A stretch of 64,000 bases of DNA from Colocasia esculenta (lineage: Eukaryota > Streptophyta > Magnoliopsida > Alismatales > Araceae), in contig CM024759.1 in assembly GCA_014218235.1 (NCBI GenBank), positions 71,556,119 through 71,620,118 on the forward strand. The letters run 5' to 3'. Shown piece by piece: positions 55,103-64,000 of this stretch; the stretch's first letter is position 1, and each line of letters opens with the position of its first letter. The position numbers and the translations under genes were made by a program. The notes beneath the pieces are model-generated. The model made no database searches and was not told where the DNA came from. It saw only the letters and a list, made by a program, of their open reading frames with translations.

Positions 55103-56509
55103 GTATGTTTCCCAGTGTTGTAATATGTTCCTTTTGTTCGATGTCAAATATGTTTCCGTGAGAAATAGATTTCTTCTTTATACTAGAGGTTTATTATATT
55201 TCAGTGTCGAAATATGTTCCACTAACAAATTTATCTCTTCGGTTGACAAATAGGTTCTTCCCAATGACAAATAGGTCTGTTAGGGTGACAAATAGGTCTG
55301 TTAGGGTGACAAATAGGACCTGTTCCGATGACAAATACCTATTTGTAGTGACAAATAGAAATTCTTCAAGTGACAAATAGAAATCTGTTGTTCCAGTGAC
55401 AAATAGCTCCTTACCAGTGATAAATAGGGTCTTCCCAATGACAAATAGTTATTTGTAGTGACATATAGAAATCTTCTATTCCAGTGACAAATAGCTCCTT
55501 ACCAGTGATAAATAGGGTCTTCCCAGTGACAAATAGCTATTTGTAATGACAAATAGAAGTTCTTCCAGTGACAAATAGAAATCTTCTATTCCAGTGACAA
55601 ATAGCTCCTTACCAATGATAAATAGGGCCTTCCCATTGACAAATAGCTATTTGTAGTGACAAATAGAAGCTCTTCCAGTGACAAATAGAAATATTCTATT
55701 CCAGTGACAAATAGCTCCTTACCAGTGATAAATAGGGCATTCCAGTGACAAATATAAACTCTTCCAGTGACAAATAGAAATCATCTATTCCAGTGACAAA
55801 TAGCTCATTACCAGTGATAAATATGGTCTTCCCAGTGACAAATAGCTATTTATAGTGACAAATAGAAACTCTTCCAGTGACAAATAGAAATCTTCTATTC
55901 CAGTGACAAATAGATCCTTACCAGTGATAAATAGGGCCTTCCCAGTGACAAATAGCTATTTGTAGTGACAAATAGAAACTCTTCCAGTGACAAATAGAAA
56001 TCTTCTATTCCAGTGACAAATAGCTCCTGACCAGTGATAAATAGGGTCTTCCCAGTGACAAATAGCTATTTGTAGTGACAAATAGAAGCTCTTCTAGTGA
56101 CAAATAGAAATCTTCTATTCTAGTGACAAATAGCTCCTTATCAGTGATAAATAGGGTCTTTCTAGTGACAAATAGCTATTTGTAGGGACAAATAGAAGCT
56201 CTTCCAATGACAAATAGAAATCTTCTATTCCAATGACAAATAGCTCCTTACCAGTGATAAATAGGGTCTTCCCAGTGAGAAATAGCTTTTGTAGTGACAA
56301 ATAGAAACTCTTCCAGTGACAAATAGAAATCTTCTATTCTAGTGACAAATAGCTCCTTACCAGTGATAAATAGGGCATTTCCAGTGACAAATAGTTATTT
56401 GTAGTGACAAATAGAAACTCTTCCAGTGACAAATAACTTTGTTGTCTCATTCTTTTCATATTTTGTTGTCTCATTCTTTTGTTGTCTTCATATTTTTATT
56501 TGATTGTAG
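55103..56509 (+). other. Intron filled by a higher-order tandem array
   Basis: The donor GTATGTTTCC (55103) and the acceptor TTTTATTTGATTGTAG (ends 56509) bound a 1,407-nt intron, nearly all of it tandem repeat. The acceptor is preceded by a T-rich tract with TTTTGTTGTCTCATTC duplicated. Confidence 0.55.
55229..56435 (+). repeat. GTGACAAATAG array with ~110-bp higher-order unit
   Basis: The basic unit is an 11-bp core (GTGACAAATAG or GTGATAAATAG) plus 6-17 variable bases. From about 55480 a composite of five cores repeats about every 90-120 bp, mostly near 110 bp, some nine times. Most composites include the perfect palindrome CAAATAGCTATTTG. Each composite holds CTCCTTACCAGTGATAAATA once. 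Confidence 0.92.
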
Positions 56510-56709
56510 AGAATCCTCCAGTTATGAAAGCCCGCTCTTCAATGGAGATATATATCAAGGATAGAGATCACATGGCATTCCGGAAATGCCATAAAATTTT
56601 AATGAGGAGCACCCCATTTTCATTTTATGTGGGCAATACTTCTGGTTGTGCCTTTAGCATGAGGATGTTAGAGGACATCATAAGCACCCATGTTGGTGGG
56701 AACATCTTC
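56510..56709 (+). CDS. Exon 2 of the unrecognised gene, cut by Copia-2
   Basis: The exon continues the frame from exon 1 (codon G|AG) as ENPPVMKARSSMEIYIKDRD, HMAFRKCHKILM, then FSFYVGNTSGCAFSMRMLED. It is open until the copia LTR starts at 56710 (after GGGAACATCTTC). The peptide has a globular-domain composition and no stops, which suggests the insertion is recent relative to the gene's decay. I recognise no family. The rest of the gene would lie beyond the right edge of the window. Confidence 0.55.
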
Positions 56710-57949
56710 TGTTGCCCAGTTGACAAGCCCAGAGGGGGGTGAATGGGTCTTTAAAAAAATATATATCTAGATGATACTTGTACGTAAAAATACACAAAAA
56801 AACAATATTCGATGATGGTTAGTAACGGTTAGTGTGAACAACAAACCCACAAAGAATCAATCACACAACGCAAGGAATTATCCTAGTTCGGACCTCCTTT
56901 CCTTAGGAGTCCTACGTCCAGTCCCTGAGCAACAACTCAGGATTTACTAACTAGGGTACAGTCCCCCTATGGACACTACAACACCCAGCTCAACTGGTCT
57001 TCCTTCACCCCAGAAGGGAACAACAACACCCTGGATACCCCACCAGGTCCTCCTTCACATCCGAAGGGAAGCAGTACCCTAGATCCCACCAGGTCTTCCT
57101 TCACACACGAAGGGAAACAACCAAGAGAATAGAATGAATTCAAGCCCCTAGATCAAGCTTTTACAAGCCAAGATCTGAAGCAACAAGCACTGAGAGCAAT
57201 AGATCTAAACAAGGCACACTCTCAGAACTACACAAGCTCTCTCAAGATTTTCACTATAGAGTGGAGAGCAAAGAGCAAAGAGAAACGAATGAGGTTCTAG
57301 GCTCTTAGAATTCTATCAGAAAATTTTAATAGCTTGAGCGTTCGTCCTCGTCATATCTTCTTCTGATCTCCTGTCTTGTATTTATATCTTCATTTGAAAT
57401 ACGGCCATTGAAGTAATCGTTGTCTCTTAGATTGGTAGAAGTTAGACTGCTTGAAGTTTGGAAGCTTCAACAATCTTTTACCAGTTGAGCACGCAAAGAG
57501 ATAAAGTATTTTGGCGTCTGTTATGGTCCAACGTTGTATGACAGAATGTCTTTAGGACCCTGCACATATTAAATGCTAAAACAGTAGACAGGTAGGCTGT
57601 CTCTTTGTTGTCAGTAAATGTTGATATGAGTATTCACCAAAATAGCAATGCCAAATAGCTTGTTCTAAAAGATGTTGACAGAATATGCACGATAATGAAA
57701 AGATATCATCTGCATGCATGCAGGGATACGTTCTGTCTTCATTAAATGCATCGCAGTTAGACAGATAACAGAAGACATTGACTATTTAACACTTTAAAAT
57801 AAATGTCAAGTCGATATAAACCATAAAGTTGTTGTCTATATGACCTATGAAATCGTTATGTTTAGGTCAGTTTGACCAAGTTGTTATAAGTCATAGAAAA
57901 TCATTATATTTACTGAAGGATTCAGTATGAACACTTAATAAGTCGTTAT

Positions 57950-58320
57950 AGAAAGCAAGTCGTTGTGTTCACCGAAGAAATCGTTGTGAAAAACTTAACA
58001 AATCGTTATAGAAAGCAAGTCGTTGTGTTCACCGAAGAAATCGTTGTGAAATACTTAACAAATCGTTATAGAAAGCAAGTCGTTGTGTTCACCGAAGAAA
58101 TCGTTATAAAACACTTAACAAATCGTTATAGAAAGCAAGTCGTTGTGTTCACCGAAGAAATCGTTGTGAAACACTTAACAAATTGTTATAGAAAGCAAGT
58201 CATTGTGTTCACCGAAGAAATCGTTGTGAAACACTTAACAAATCATTATAGAAAGTAAGTCGTTGTGTTCACCAAAGAAATCGTTGTGAAACACTTAACA
58301 AATCGTTATAGAAAGCAAGT
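57950..58320 (-). repeat. Exact 60-bp tandem array in U3 of Copia-2
   Basis: Six units of exactly 60 bp run from about 57955, with consensus landmarks AAGCAAGTCGTTGTGTTCAC, CGAAGAAATCGTTGTGAA and CACTTAACAAATCGTTATAG. Only a few substitutions separate units, so amplification is recent. Each unit contains several CGTT(A/G)T words. Confidence 0.93.
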
Positions 58321-58600
58321 CGTTGTGATAACTTAAGAAATCGTTACGGCGAGCAAGTCATTGCGAAATCTAAAGAAATCATTATGATGACTTAAAAAAT
58401 CGTTACGGCGAGTAAGTCGTTGCAATTTCTAAAGAAATCGTTATGATAACTTAAGAATTCGTTACGGCGAGCAAGTCGTTGCGAAATCTAAAGAAATCGT
58501 TATGATGACTTAAGAAATCGTTACAGCGAGTAAGTCATTGCGAAATCTAAAGAAATCGTTGTGATGACTTATAGAATTGTTGAGAGAACGATTTGTTTGT
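58320..58600 (-). repeat. Second, ~60-bp tandem array adjoining the first
   Basis: About four units of 60-63 bp with the landmarks ATCGTTACGGCGAG, AAGTCGTTGCGAAATC, TAAAGAAATCGTTATGAT and GACTTAAGAAATCG. It is related to the 60-bp array through the AAGTCGTTG and AAATCGTTA words but forms a separate family. Confidence 0.85.
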
Positions 58601-58878
58601 AATCAAACGATGTCATAGTAAGAAATCGTTATGAATTCAAATCGTTATAGCACTAAAGGAAGTCGTTGTGACTTTCAACAGAAGTCGACGTGGACTTAGA
58701 GAAATATGATCTTGACAAGATAAAAGCTTCAGAGAGGTGATGCTTACCAACATTGGTTTGTGTGACCTTGGTATAATTCCTGTACTTAAGACTTTATGAA
58801 ATATATGTTAGAAAATATTGAAGGAATTTTGTTAATCACCAAAAATAATAAAAATAACTAGGGACAGACTGATCATCA

Positions 58879-58893
58879 ATCTCCCCCTTTTTA
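58879..58893 (-). other. Polypurine tract of Copia-2
   Basis: The minus strand reads TAAAAAGGGGGAGAT immediately before the LTR, close to the tract of Copia-1 (AAAAAGGGGAGAT). Confidence 0.85.
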
Positions 58894-59235
58894 GTGATGA
58901 CAAAAAATAAGCATGGATAAAAAAAAATATCTGAATATTTGCAGAATGTATTTTCAGACATGCTAAGTATTTTCTCCCCCTTTCTGTCAGTAAGCAAAAA
59001 GATAATATGAGACAAAGAATGAAGAGAAAAGATATAGGAGCACACAAACAAAGATATTTCATTAAGACTGGGGAGGTACATGTAAGTAATAAGCTGGAGA
59101 TAAAAGAGAAGCAAAATGAGAAATAATCTCTCAGGCTTGCTCTTCCTGCCTCTCAAAGTAAGTCTTGAAGGGTCCAGAGCCAACAGAATAATTTGATCCC
59201 ATAGAGGGAGCCATTCTTTTTAGGTGAAGGACCAA

Positions 59236-60420
59236 CTAAGCTTCAAGTAAATCATTGTACGGATCTCTGTCCAATGATGCCTTGTAGTAGGTGACTTTTC
59301 CAAAGCTAGCACAAGCAAGAAACTGATTAAGGGAAACAGGATAGAAGATCTGCCTATGCTTCAATTCTTGGCGCATGGCGACATAGACTTTGTACTTTTT
59401 CCACCCAAATTTGAAGAGGATCATTTACAAGGTGGAGGGAATTCATATCCAGAAAAGTTGCAGCTGAGATTGGAGGGTGGCCTTCCCTGACTAAGGTTAC
59501 ATTTGTATCTGAAAATTGCTGAGCAGATAAGGGATAGAACTTGGCCCACCCTGCAGGTGTTAGTCTTTCACATTCTAACAAGGCAGGGGCTAGAATCTCA
59601 GCACGGATGTGGCCTAGGTGGTACTCCCTGAAGATAAATCTGGGGAAAGCTACCACACTACCCTTATGAACTTTGATTCTGCCCATCACTCGCGCAAAAC
59701 GATCAAAAATAACTGAGCCCACTGGTGTATCCATGAGCAAAGAGTGAAGGGGAGGAAGATATGTAGCTTTTGGCAGCTGAAGAGTAGCAAAGTCTACTTG
59801 AATTGCTGCAGTGCCAAGCTCAGGTCCAAGATTTCGGATGGCTTGCCTGAACTGACTGAGCTGGACTTCAGGTAAGCGATGAAGATACACATAATCATTA
59901 AACATCTTGAATTGCCTGATCATCTTGATCTCTTTCTGGATGAAGGGAGCCCAGGAGTTGTTATGGTGGAGCAGAAACCATTCTGACAAGGTGAGAGAGT
60001 GATCCCTGGGAGGAAACACTTCAGATCGGGCAGAGAGAAACTTGTTGTAGAGGACCTTATTTGAGCGTGCCCATTCTTCTTCAGATAGGGATTGAGCAGA
60101 AGAGAAGATCTTGGCCTTGACAACCTTGGTAAGAGAGGTGTAAGGTAGAATGGTTTGAAGATGGTCAGAAAGGTTTAGGAAGGGTAGATTGAAGAGGGTG
60201 GCAAAGACAACCTTGGTGAGGTATTCCCTGTAGAGAGGCCTGTTTTTAGTGACCTCTGTGAGAGAAAACCACAAGGGAGGATACAATGGAGTAAAAGATG
60301 AAGGGGTTTTTCTTTTCTTAGAGGGAGGACAGGAGGGATCAGAGACATGAATATGCTGGCCAACTTTGAGAACAGATCCAAGAATAGTGTCCTCAAATTC
60401 GTCTTTGATGGGGCTCAGAT
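59236..60420 (-). pseudogene. C-terminal part of the extra coding region (Copia-2)
   Basis: The main frame (60286-59354, 310 codons, open further upstream to about 60405) has LYPPLWFSLTEVTKN, a helical middle (SLSEEEWARSNKVLYNKFLS), FPRFIFREYHLGHIRAEILA and ECERLTPAGWAKFYPLSA. A frameshift near 59400 passes to a frame ending at 59236 (ASLDRDPYNDLLEA). I see no signal peptide or membrane segment, so a classical envelope role is not supported. I do not recognise the domain beyond its position in SIRE-type elements. Confidence 0.65.
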
Positions 60421-60933
60421 AGGGACCATCAATTTGAGCTCATTCGGGAATGATGGTGATGAAGGAGGGAGGAGGATGGGGATGAAGAAGGGATGGTGGA
60501 GGAGAAGAGGTGTGAGGAGATTGTCCAGCTGATGATGAGGGACCAGAGGAGGAGGCTCCAGCTGATGATGAGGCTGGAGGAACCTCAAAGATAGGAGGAG
60601 GAGGAGGAAAGGGAGTTGAAGATGTAGGAGGTGAGGTAGATTGAGAGGAAAAAGGTGCTGGTGACGAGAGTGTGGTTGCTTAAAGGTTGGAGGTGCAGGT
60701 GGAGCAGTGGAGGCTGAAGGAGGAGATGGAGGAGCAGGGGTTTGAGAGGGAGAAGAAGTTGGGGGCACTGGATCTACAACAGGTTCTTCTGCTAGAAACT
60801 GCTTGCTCCCGGCCTGCTCGGATGGTTCTGACCCTTCAGATGGAGGCCTTGATGGCCCTTGCTCCTGAACTGAGGGCCCAGATGGCCCTAACTCCAAAGG
60901 AACTTCTTCTGACACCACAGATGGAACTTCCAT
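60415..60933 (-). pseudogene. Proline/serine-rich linker of the extra coding region (Copia-2)
   Basis: EVPLELGPSGPSVQEQGPSR is followed by a Pro/Ser/Ala-rich stretch (PPTSSPSQTPAPPSPP). In one frame the composition turns into Leu-Pro-His repeats, which marks a frameshift rather than a membrane segment. It ends at a stop at 60415. It probably connects the helical part and the C-terminal part of one long product. Confidence 0.55.
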
Positions 60934-60980
60934 TTCTACTGCTGATGAAGGAGGCTCAGAGGATGGAGGTGCTTGAGCTT

Positions 60981-61664
60981 TTATGGCTTGCAGAACTCTG
61001 AAAGTAAGGCCTTCATGGATCCCATTTCCTTATTGAACCATTTCATTGCATTCCTTACTTGTAACATCTCTTTTGAGGTGGAGGCCTGGCTCATGAAAAT
61101 TGAATTGACATCAGACTGCAAAGAGCACAGGATTTCTCCTTGAACATCTAGTCTTTCTATGACGGGCTTCAGCTGTATCACAATCTTCTGCCTCTGGGTC
61201 CTTTGAAATGGAGCATCTGCAAGAAGAGGGACTTCAGATGCCACTTCCTTCCCCTTCTTTCTTGCCTCTGGAGCTGGAGGCTGCTGATCATCTGCCTCAG
61301 AATCTGAGGAGATTGCTGTCTCCCCGTCTCTAGCATCATAATCTGGAGGATTTTCATGTCCCTCCCCCTGAGTTCCACCATTCTGATCATTTGGAATATC
61401 ATCTCCTGCTGGAACTAACTCTTCTGTCATATGAATGTCAGTGTGGCCTGAAGCCACAGCTGTCTTTGCTTGGGCTTCCTTCAACTGCTCCCCCTCAACA
61501 AGAGCATCTACTTCCATTACAAAGACTTCAGGAGCAATTGTTTGCTTCTCCTGAACAGCTACTGTTGCAATTGATTCTTCAATGTGGCCTGATGCCACAA
61601 CTTCTTCCACTGAAACTCCACCAGCCTCTGGAGTGACTGGAGTGGAGTGAATAGAATCCAACAC
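60981..61664 (-). pseudogene. Acidic and coiled-coil part of the extra coding region (Copia-2)
   Basis: A 227-codon open frame begins acidic and disordered (ISSDSEADDQQPPAPEARKK), then has a basic patch and a likely coiled coil: VIERLDVQGEILCSLQSDVN, then FMSQASTSKEMLQVRNAMKW. A TAA at 60981 ends it. SIRE-type envelope-position ORFs usually have a coiled coil, which this matches. Confidence 0.6.
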
Positions 61665-62040
61665 CTATCTAAGGATAGAGGCAACAATGGAGGTGGGCAA
61701 AGGATCTGCTGCACCTACCACTGCTTCTCCTACTGGTGCTTCTGAAGGTTGAGATTCAACTGCCACCACAGGTGATCCTGCTACTTCTGCTTGCTCTGCT
61801 GCTTGTGCAAACAACTCTGATGGTCCTTTTGCGGGTTCTGGAACTACTGGTATTGCTGGTACTGCTGGCTCAACTTGCTACTGATGCTACTGCTGCAGGT
61901 TCTACTGATGTTTCTGGCAATTCTTTCTGAACATCAGGAATATCCCCTATGATGGCCTCTCCTTCTGCCACAGAGGTCTTAGACCAAACTCCATCAACAA
62001 CTGAGAACCCACTCTTCCTCAGATTTTTGGACCTAATTGC

Positions 62041-62781
62041 TTAGCCCATCTTCTCAACTACTGCCCCAGATAGATCAACACTGAAGTGTTTGAAGATCTT
62101 GGTAAGCAAATGGGCATAGGGCAAAGAGACATTAAGCTTGCTCTTTGTATCCCAAATCTGATCATGGGCAAACTTCATCCTCTCTATCATTACTTTGGCC
62201 ATGTTGATCTCCTTGTTCTGTATGGCCCAGAACATCATATTTGAATCTGCCTTGGTACATGTTGAAAAGGTTGCACTTCTAGGAACTAGAATTTGACAAA
62301 CAATAAAGTGTAGAAGACGGTTGAATGCATTCAATTGATTGATATCTAATTTCCCATCTCTCAGTCTGAACCCTGGTCCTACAATGCCAAGACCTTTAGC
62401 TTGGGCGTCCACGGTGTGAACCCCACTGTGCCCGGAAGTCTTCACTCCAAACAACAAATGCAACAACTCATGATCTATTTTAATCTGGGTTCCCTTGACA
62501 GATGAAACCAGAGACCCGTCTACCTCTGATCTTAAGCATACATAAAAAGCCTTCACGAGGTCTGGATAGCTTACCTGGGAGAAGGTGGTGATTTCCATCC
62601 ACTGCATCCTGCTCATTGCTGCTACTACACTGTGCATGTCGTTCTTCTCGAGATCAACTACATCCACTGCCTTGTTCCCACAAACCTTGGTCTTCACAAA
62701 CATGAACCTCTCCTGCTGCTCAGGAGTAAGGAACTCAGCACCGTAGCCCCCAAGGCTTCCGGAGATGACGGATGCGGCCAT
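62041..62781 (-). pseudogene. N-terminal part of the extra coding region, 'putative plant transposon protein' type (Copia-2)
   Basis: A 246-codon open frame starts MAASVISGSLGGYGAEFLTP and contains FSQVSYPDLVKAFYVCLRSE, IKIDHELLHLLFGVKTSGHS and MNMMFW-like NMMFWAIQNKEINMAKVMIE. This pattern is that of the 'putative plant transposon protein' domain of SIRE1-like envelope-position ORFs (Pfam PF20167 from memory). It ends at TAA 62041, but similar acidic coding sequence continues leftwards in other frames. The biochemical role is unknown. It begins about 400 bp after the end of pol. Confidence 0.7.
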
Positions 62782-63177
62782 GGAATCAGGTGAACAGGGT
62801 TTCTAGAGGGTTGAGAAGGAAGAAGGAGTGAAAGCCCTCAAGAAATTTGTCACGGGAAGGAGAAAGAGATTCAAACATGCAGAGAGTCGATGTCCGAATC
62901 GTTAGGGCATCGGCTTAGGCAACCAGACGAAAGAGGGAAAAAGGTAGAAGATGGGAGATGAAACGTTCCCACATCGATTTTTGTAATTAATAAATGCTTT
63001 GTGGAAAGTGAGGCACCAAAAGGCAGCAGAAAGCGACAAAAGAGTTTGACTGTTCAAACCGACTTTAATAAAAGAGCGGCCAGGAAAGATAATTTGAATT
63101 TCTTTGCTTAAATCCATAGAGAAAAAAAATTTACTTAATTCTGAAAATTTATATGCCAGTTTTAAACAGAAATCTTT

Positions 63178-64000
63178 TCACAAATTACACGTGCTCAATT
63201 CCCTTCTAAGAGATGTGAATCTCTCTTCAGGTAAGGCTTTTGTGAAAATATCTGCTAATTGACCATTTGTATCAATAAAATATTTCAATATTACCATTTG
63301 CAACATGATCACGAATGAAATGATATCTAACCTCAATATGCTTGGTCCTTGAATGTTGGACTGGATTTTTGGTGAGATTGATAGCACTGGTGTTGTCACA
63401 CAATAGTGGAATCGATTTGATATTTAATCCAAAATCTTCAAGTTGTTGCTTTATCCATAGGAGTTGTGTACAGCAACTTCCAGTAGCCACGTACTCAGCT
63501 TCAGCTGTAGACAGTGCCACTGAATTTTGTTTCTTTGATGACCAGGATATCAAACACCCTGCAAGAAATTGACAACAACTACTGGTGCTTTTTCTATCTA
63601 CTTTGCATCCAGCATAGTCAGCATCAGAGTATCCTACTAAATTAATTTCACAAGATTTTGGATACCACAGACCTAAATCATGAGTTCTAGCTAAATATCT
63701 AAATATTCTTTTCACAGAGATTAAATGTGATTCTCTAGGATCTGCTTGATACCTAGCACACATGCATACACTAAATAGAATATCGGGTCTACTAGCTGTT
63801 AAATAAAAAAGTGAATCTATCATACCTCTGTAGACCTTTTGATCTACTTTCTTACCATCTTTGTCACTATCCATCCTTGTTGATGTACTCATTGGTGTTG
63901 ACAGTGGCTTGGCATTATCGAATCCAAATTTTTTCAAGAGTTCTTTTGTGTATTTTGCTTGGCAGATGTGAGTACCTTCTTTTCCTTTCTTGATTTGTAA
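63178..64000 (-). pseudogene. Copia pol end: reverse transcriptase tail and RNase H (Copia-2)
   Basis: From the window edge the minus strand is open: EGTHICQAKYTKELLKKFGF (reverse transcriptase end), PLSTPMSTST, VYRGMIDSLFYLTASRPDIL, GYSDADYAGCKVDRKSTSSC, SWSSKKQNSVALSTAEAEYV and HSRTKHIEVRYHFIRDHV. These are the copia RNase H signatures with catalytic Asp and Glu. A 1-nt shift near 63285 moves the end into another frame (GQLADIFTKALPEERF, stop near 63187). Apart from that the segment is open, so this element is fairly young. Confidence 0.88.

Larger units (their letters stand above)
56710..58878 (-). repeat. 3' LTR of Copia-2
   Basis: The 2,169-bp LTR starts TGTTGCCCAGTTGACAAGCC and ends GACTGATCATCA. 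The LTR end near 56727-56745 (CAGAGGGGGGTGAATGGG) is the inverse of the C-rich LTR end of Copia-1 (ATTCACCCCCCCC). The minus-strand TATA box TATAAATA is at 57379-57386. The U3 tandem arrays at 57950-58600 lie upstream of it. Confidence 0.85.
56710..64000 (-). mobile_element. Ty1/copia element, SIRE/Maximus-like, partial (Copia-2)
   Basis: The 3' LTR is at 56710-58878, with a polypurine tract (minus strand) at 58879-58893. Leftward from the window edge come the end of reverse transcriptase and RNase H, followed by a ~3.5-kb extra coding region before the 3' LTR. Extra, envelope-position ORFs after pol define the SIRE/Maximus lineage. The 5' part lies outside the window, so the expected duplication (TCTTC at 56705-56709) cannot be checked. 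Confidence 0.85.

Noticed and set aside
57965..58258. 97-codon frame with five near-identical 20-residue repeats
   Set aside because: It is an artefact of the exact 60-bp DNA array in the LTR U3, with no promoter or context for a gene.
60415..60720. Leu-rich run as a transmembrane segment of an envelope protein
   Set aside because: The leucines come from a frameshifted Pro/Ser-coding repeat with interspersed Pro and His; not a credible membrane helix.

Overview
This is plant nuclear DNA, most likely from a monocot. It carries a GC-rich small gene typical of monocots, a relic of a plant RUNKEL/ULK4-type kinase, and a dense nest of plant transposons: Tat-type and Tekay/Del chromovirus Ty3/gypsy elements, SIRE/Maximus-like Ty1/copia elements, a Helitron, CACTA and hAT ends, and MITEs. 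All assignments rest on reading motifs by eye; no database search was run.

Layout. 1-3480 is the most host-like stretch: a RUNKEL-like exon relic (minus strand, one in-frame stop), a duplicated ~150-bp block, and an apparently intact intronless gene for a small MGNC-type protein with its own TATA box (2318-2845). 3481-9859 is an LTR element with 915-bp LTRs and a perfect GGCCT target duplication. By its primer-binding site it is read on the minus strand and has no gag-pol. Its interior carries a plus-strand, i.e. antisense, spliced gene with its own TATA box and a ~67-bp minisatellite. 9865-16193 holds a ~180-bp satellite-like repeat, tandem LTR-U3-derived repeats with a hairpin, a CACTA end, a diverged LTR, a duplicated decayed coding fragment and a 164-bp MITE.

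16194-34773 is a stack of chromovirus LTRs interrupted by a Helitron (16339-19393, itself hit by a hAT-type element with an 8-bp duplication), a solo LTR with TSD TCCCT (20045-22520), and another LTR split by a gag-only copia element (24512-30182, TSD AGGCA). 34774-39215 is a minus-strand chromovirus missing its 5' end. 39216-41382 is a plus-oriented LTR. 41383-49693 is a second minus-strand chromovirus with a truncated 5' LTR. 49694-53345 is a TIR-like element with a very G-rich interior that took in a further solo LTR.

54928-56709 is an unrecognised two-exon gene. Its intron is filled with a ~110-bp higher-order array of GTGACAAATAG units, and its second exon is cut by a copia element running off the right edge (56710-64000, minus strand). 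That element has U3 tandem arrays and a ~3.5-kb extra coding region after pol.

The most unusual items are the antisense promoter-intron gene in a gag-pol-less element, the long extra coding region of the right-hand copia element, the palindrome-rich intron array, the clusters of short dyads and the CCTACTGAGC decamer shared by divergent chromovirus LTRs, and the related ATAACGATT arrays in two different copia LTRs.
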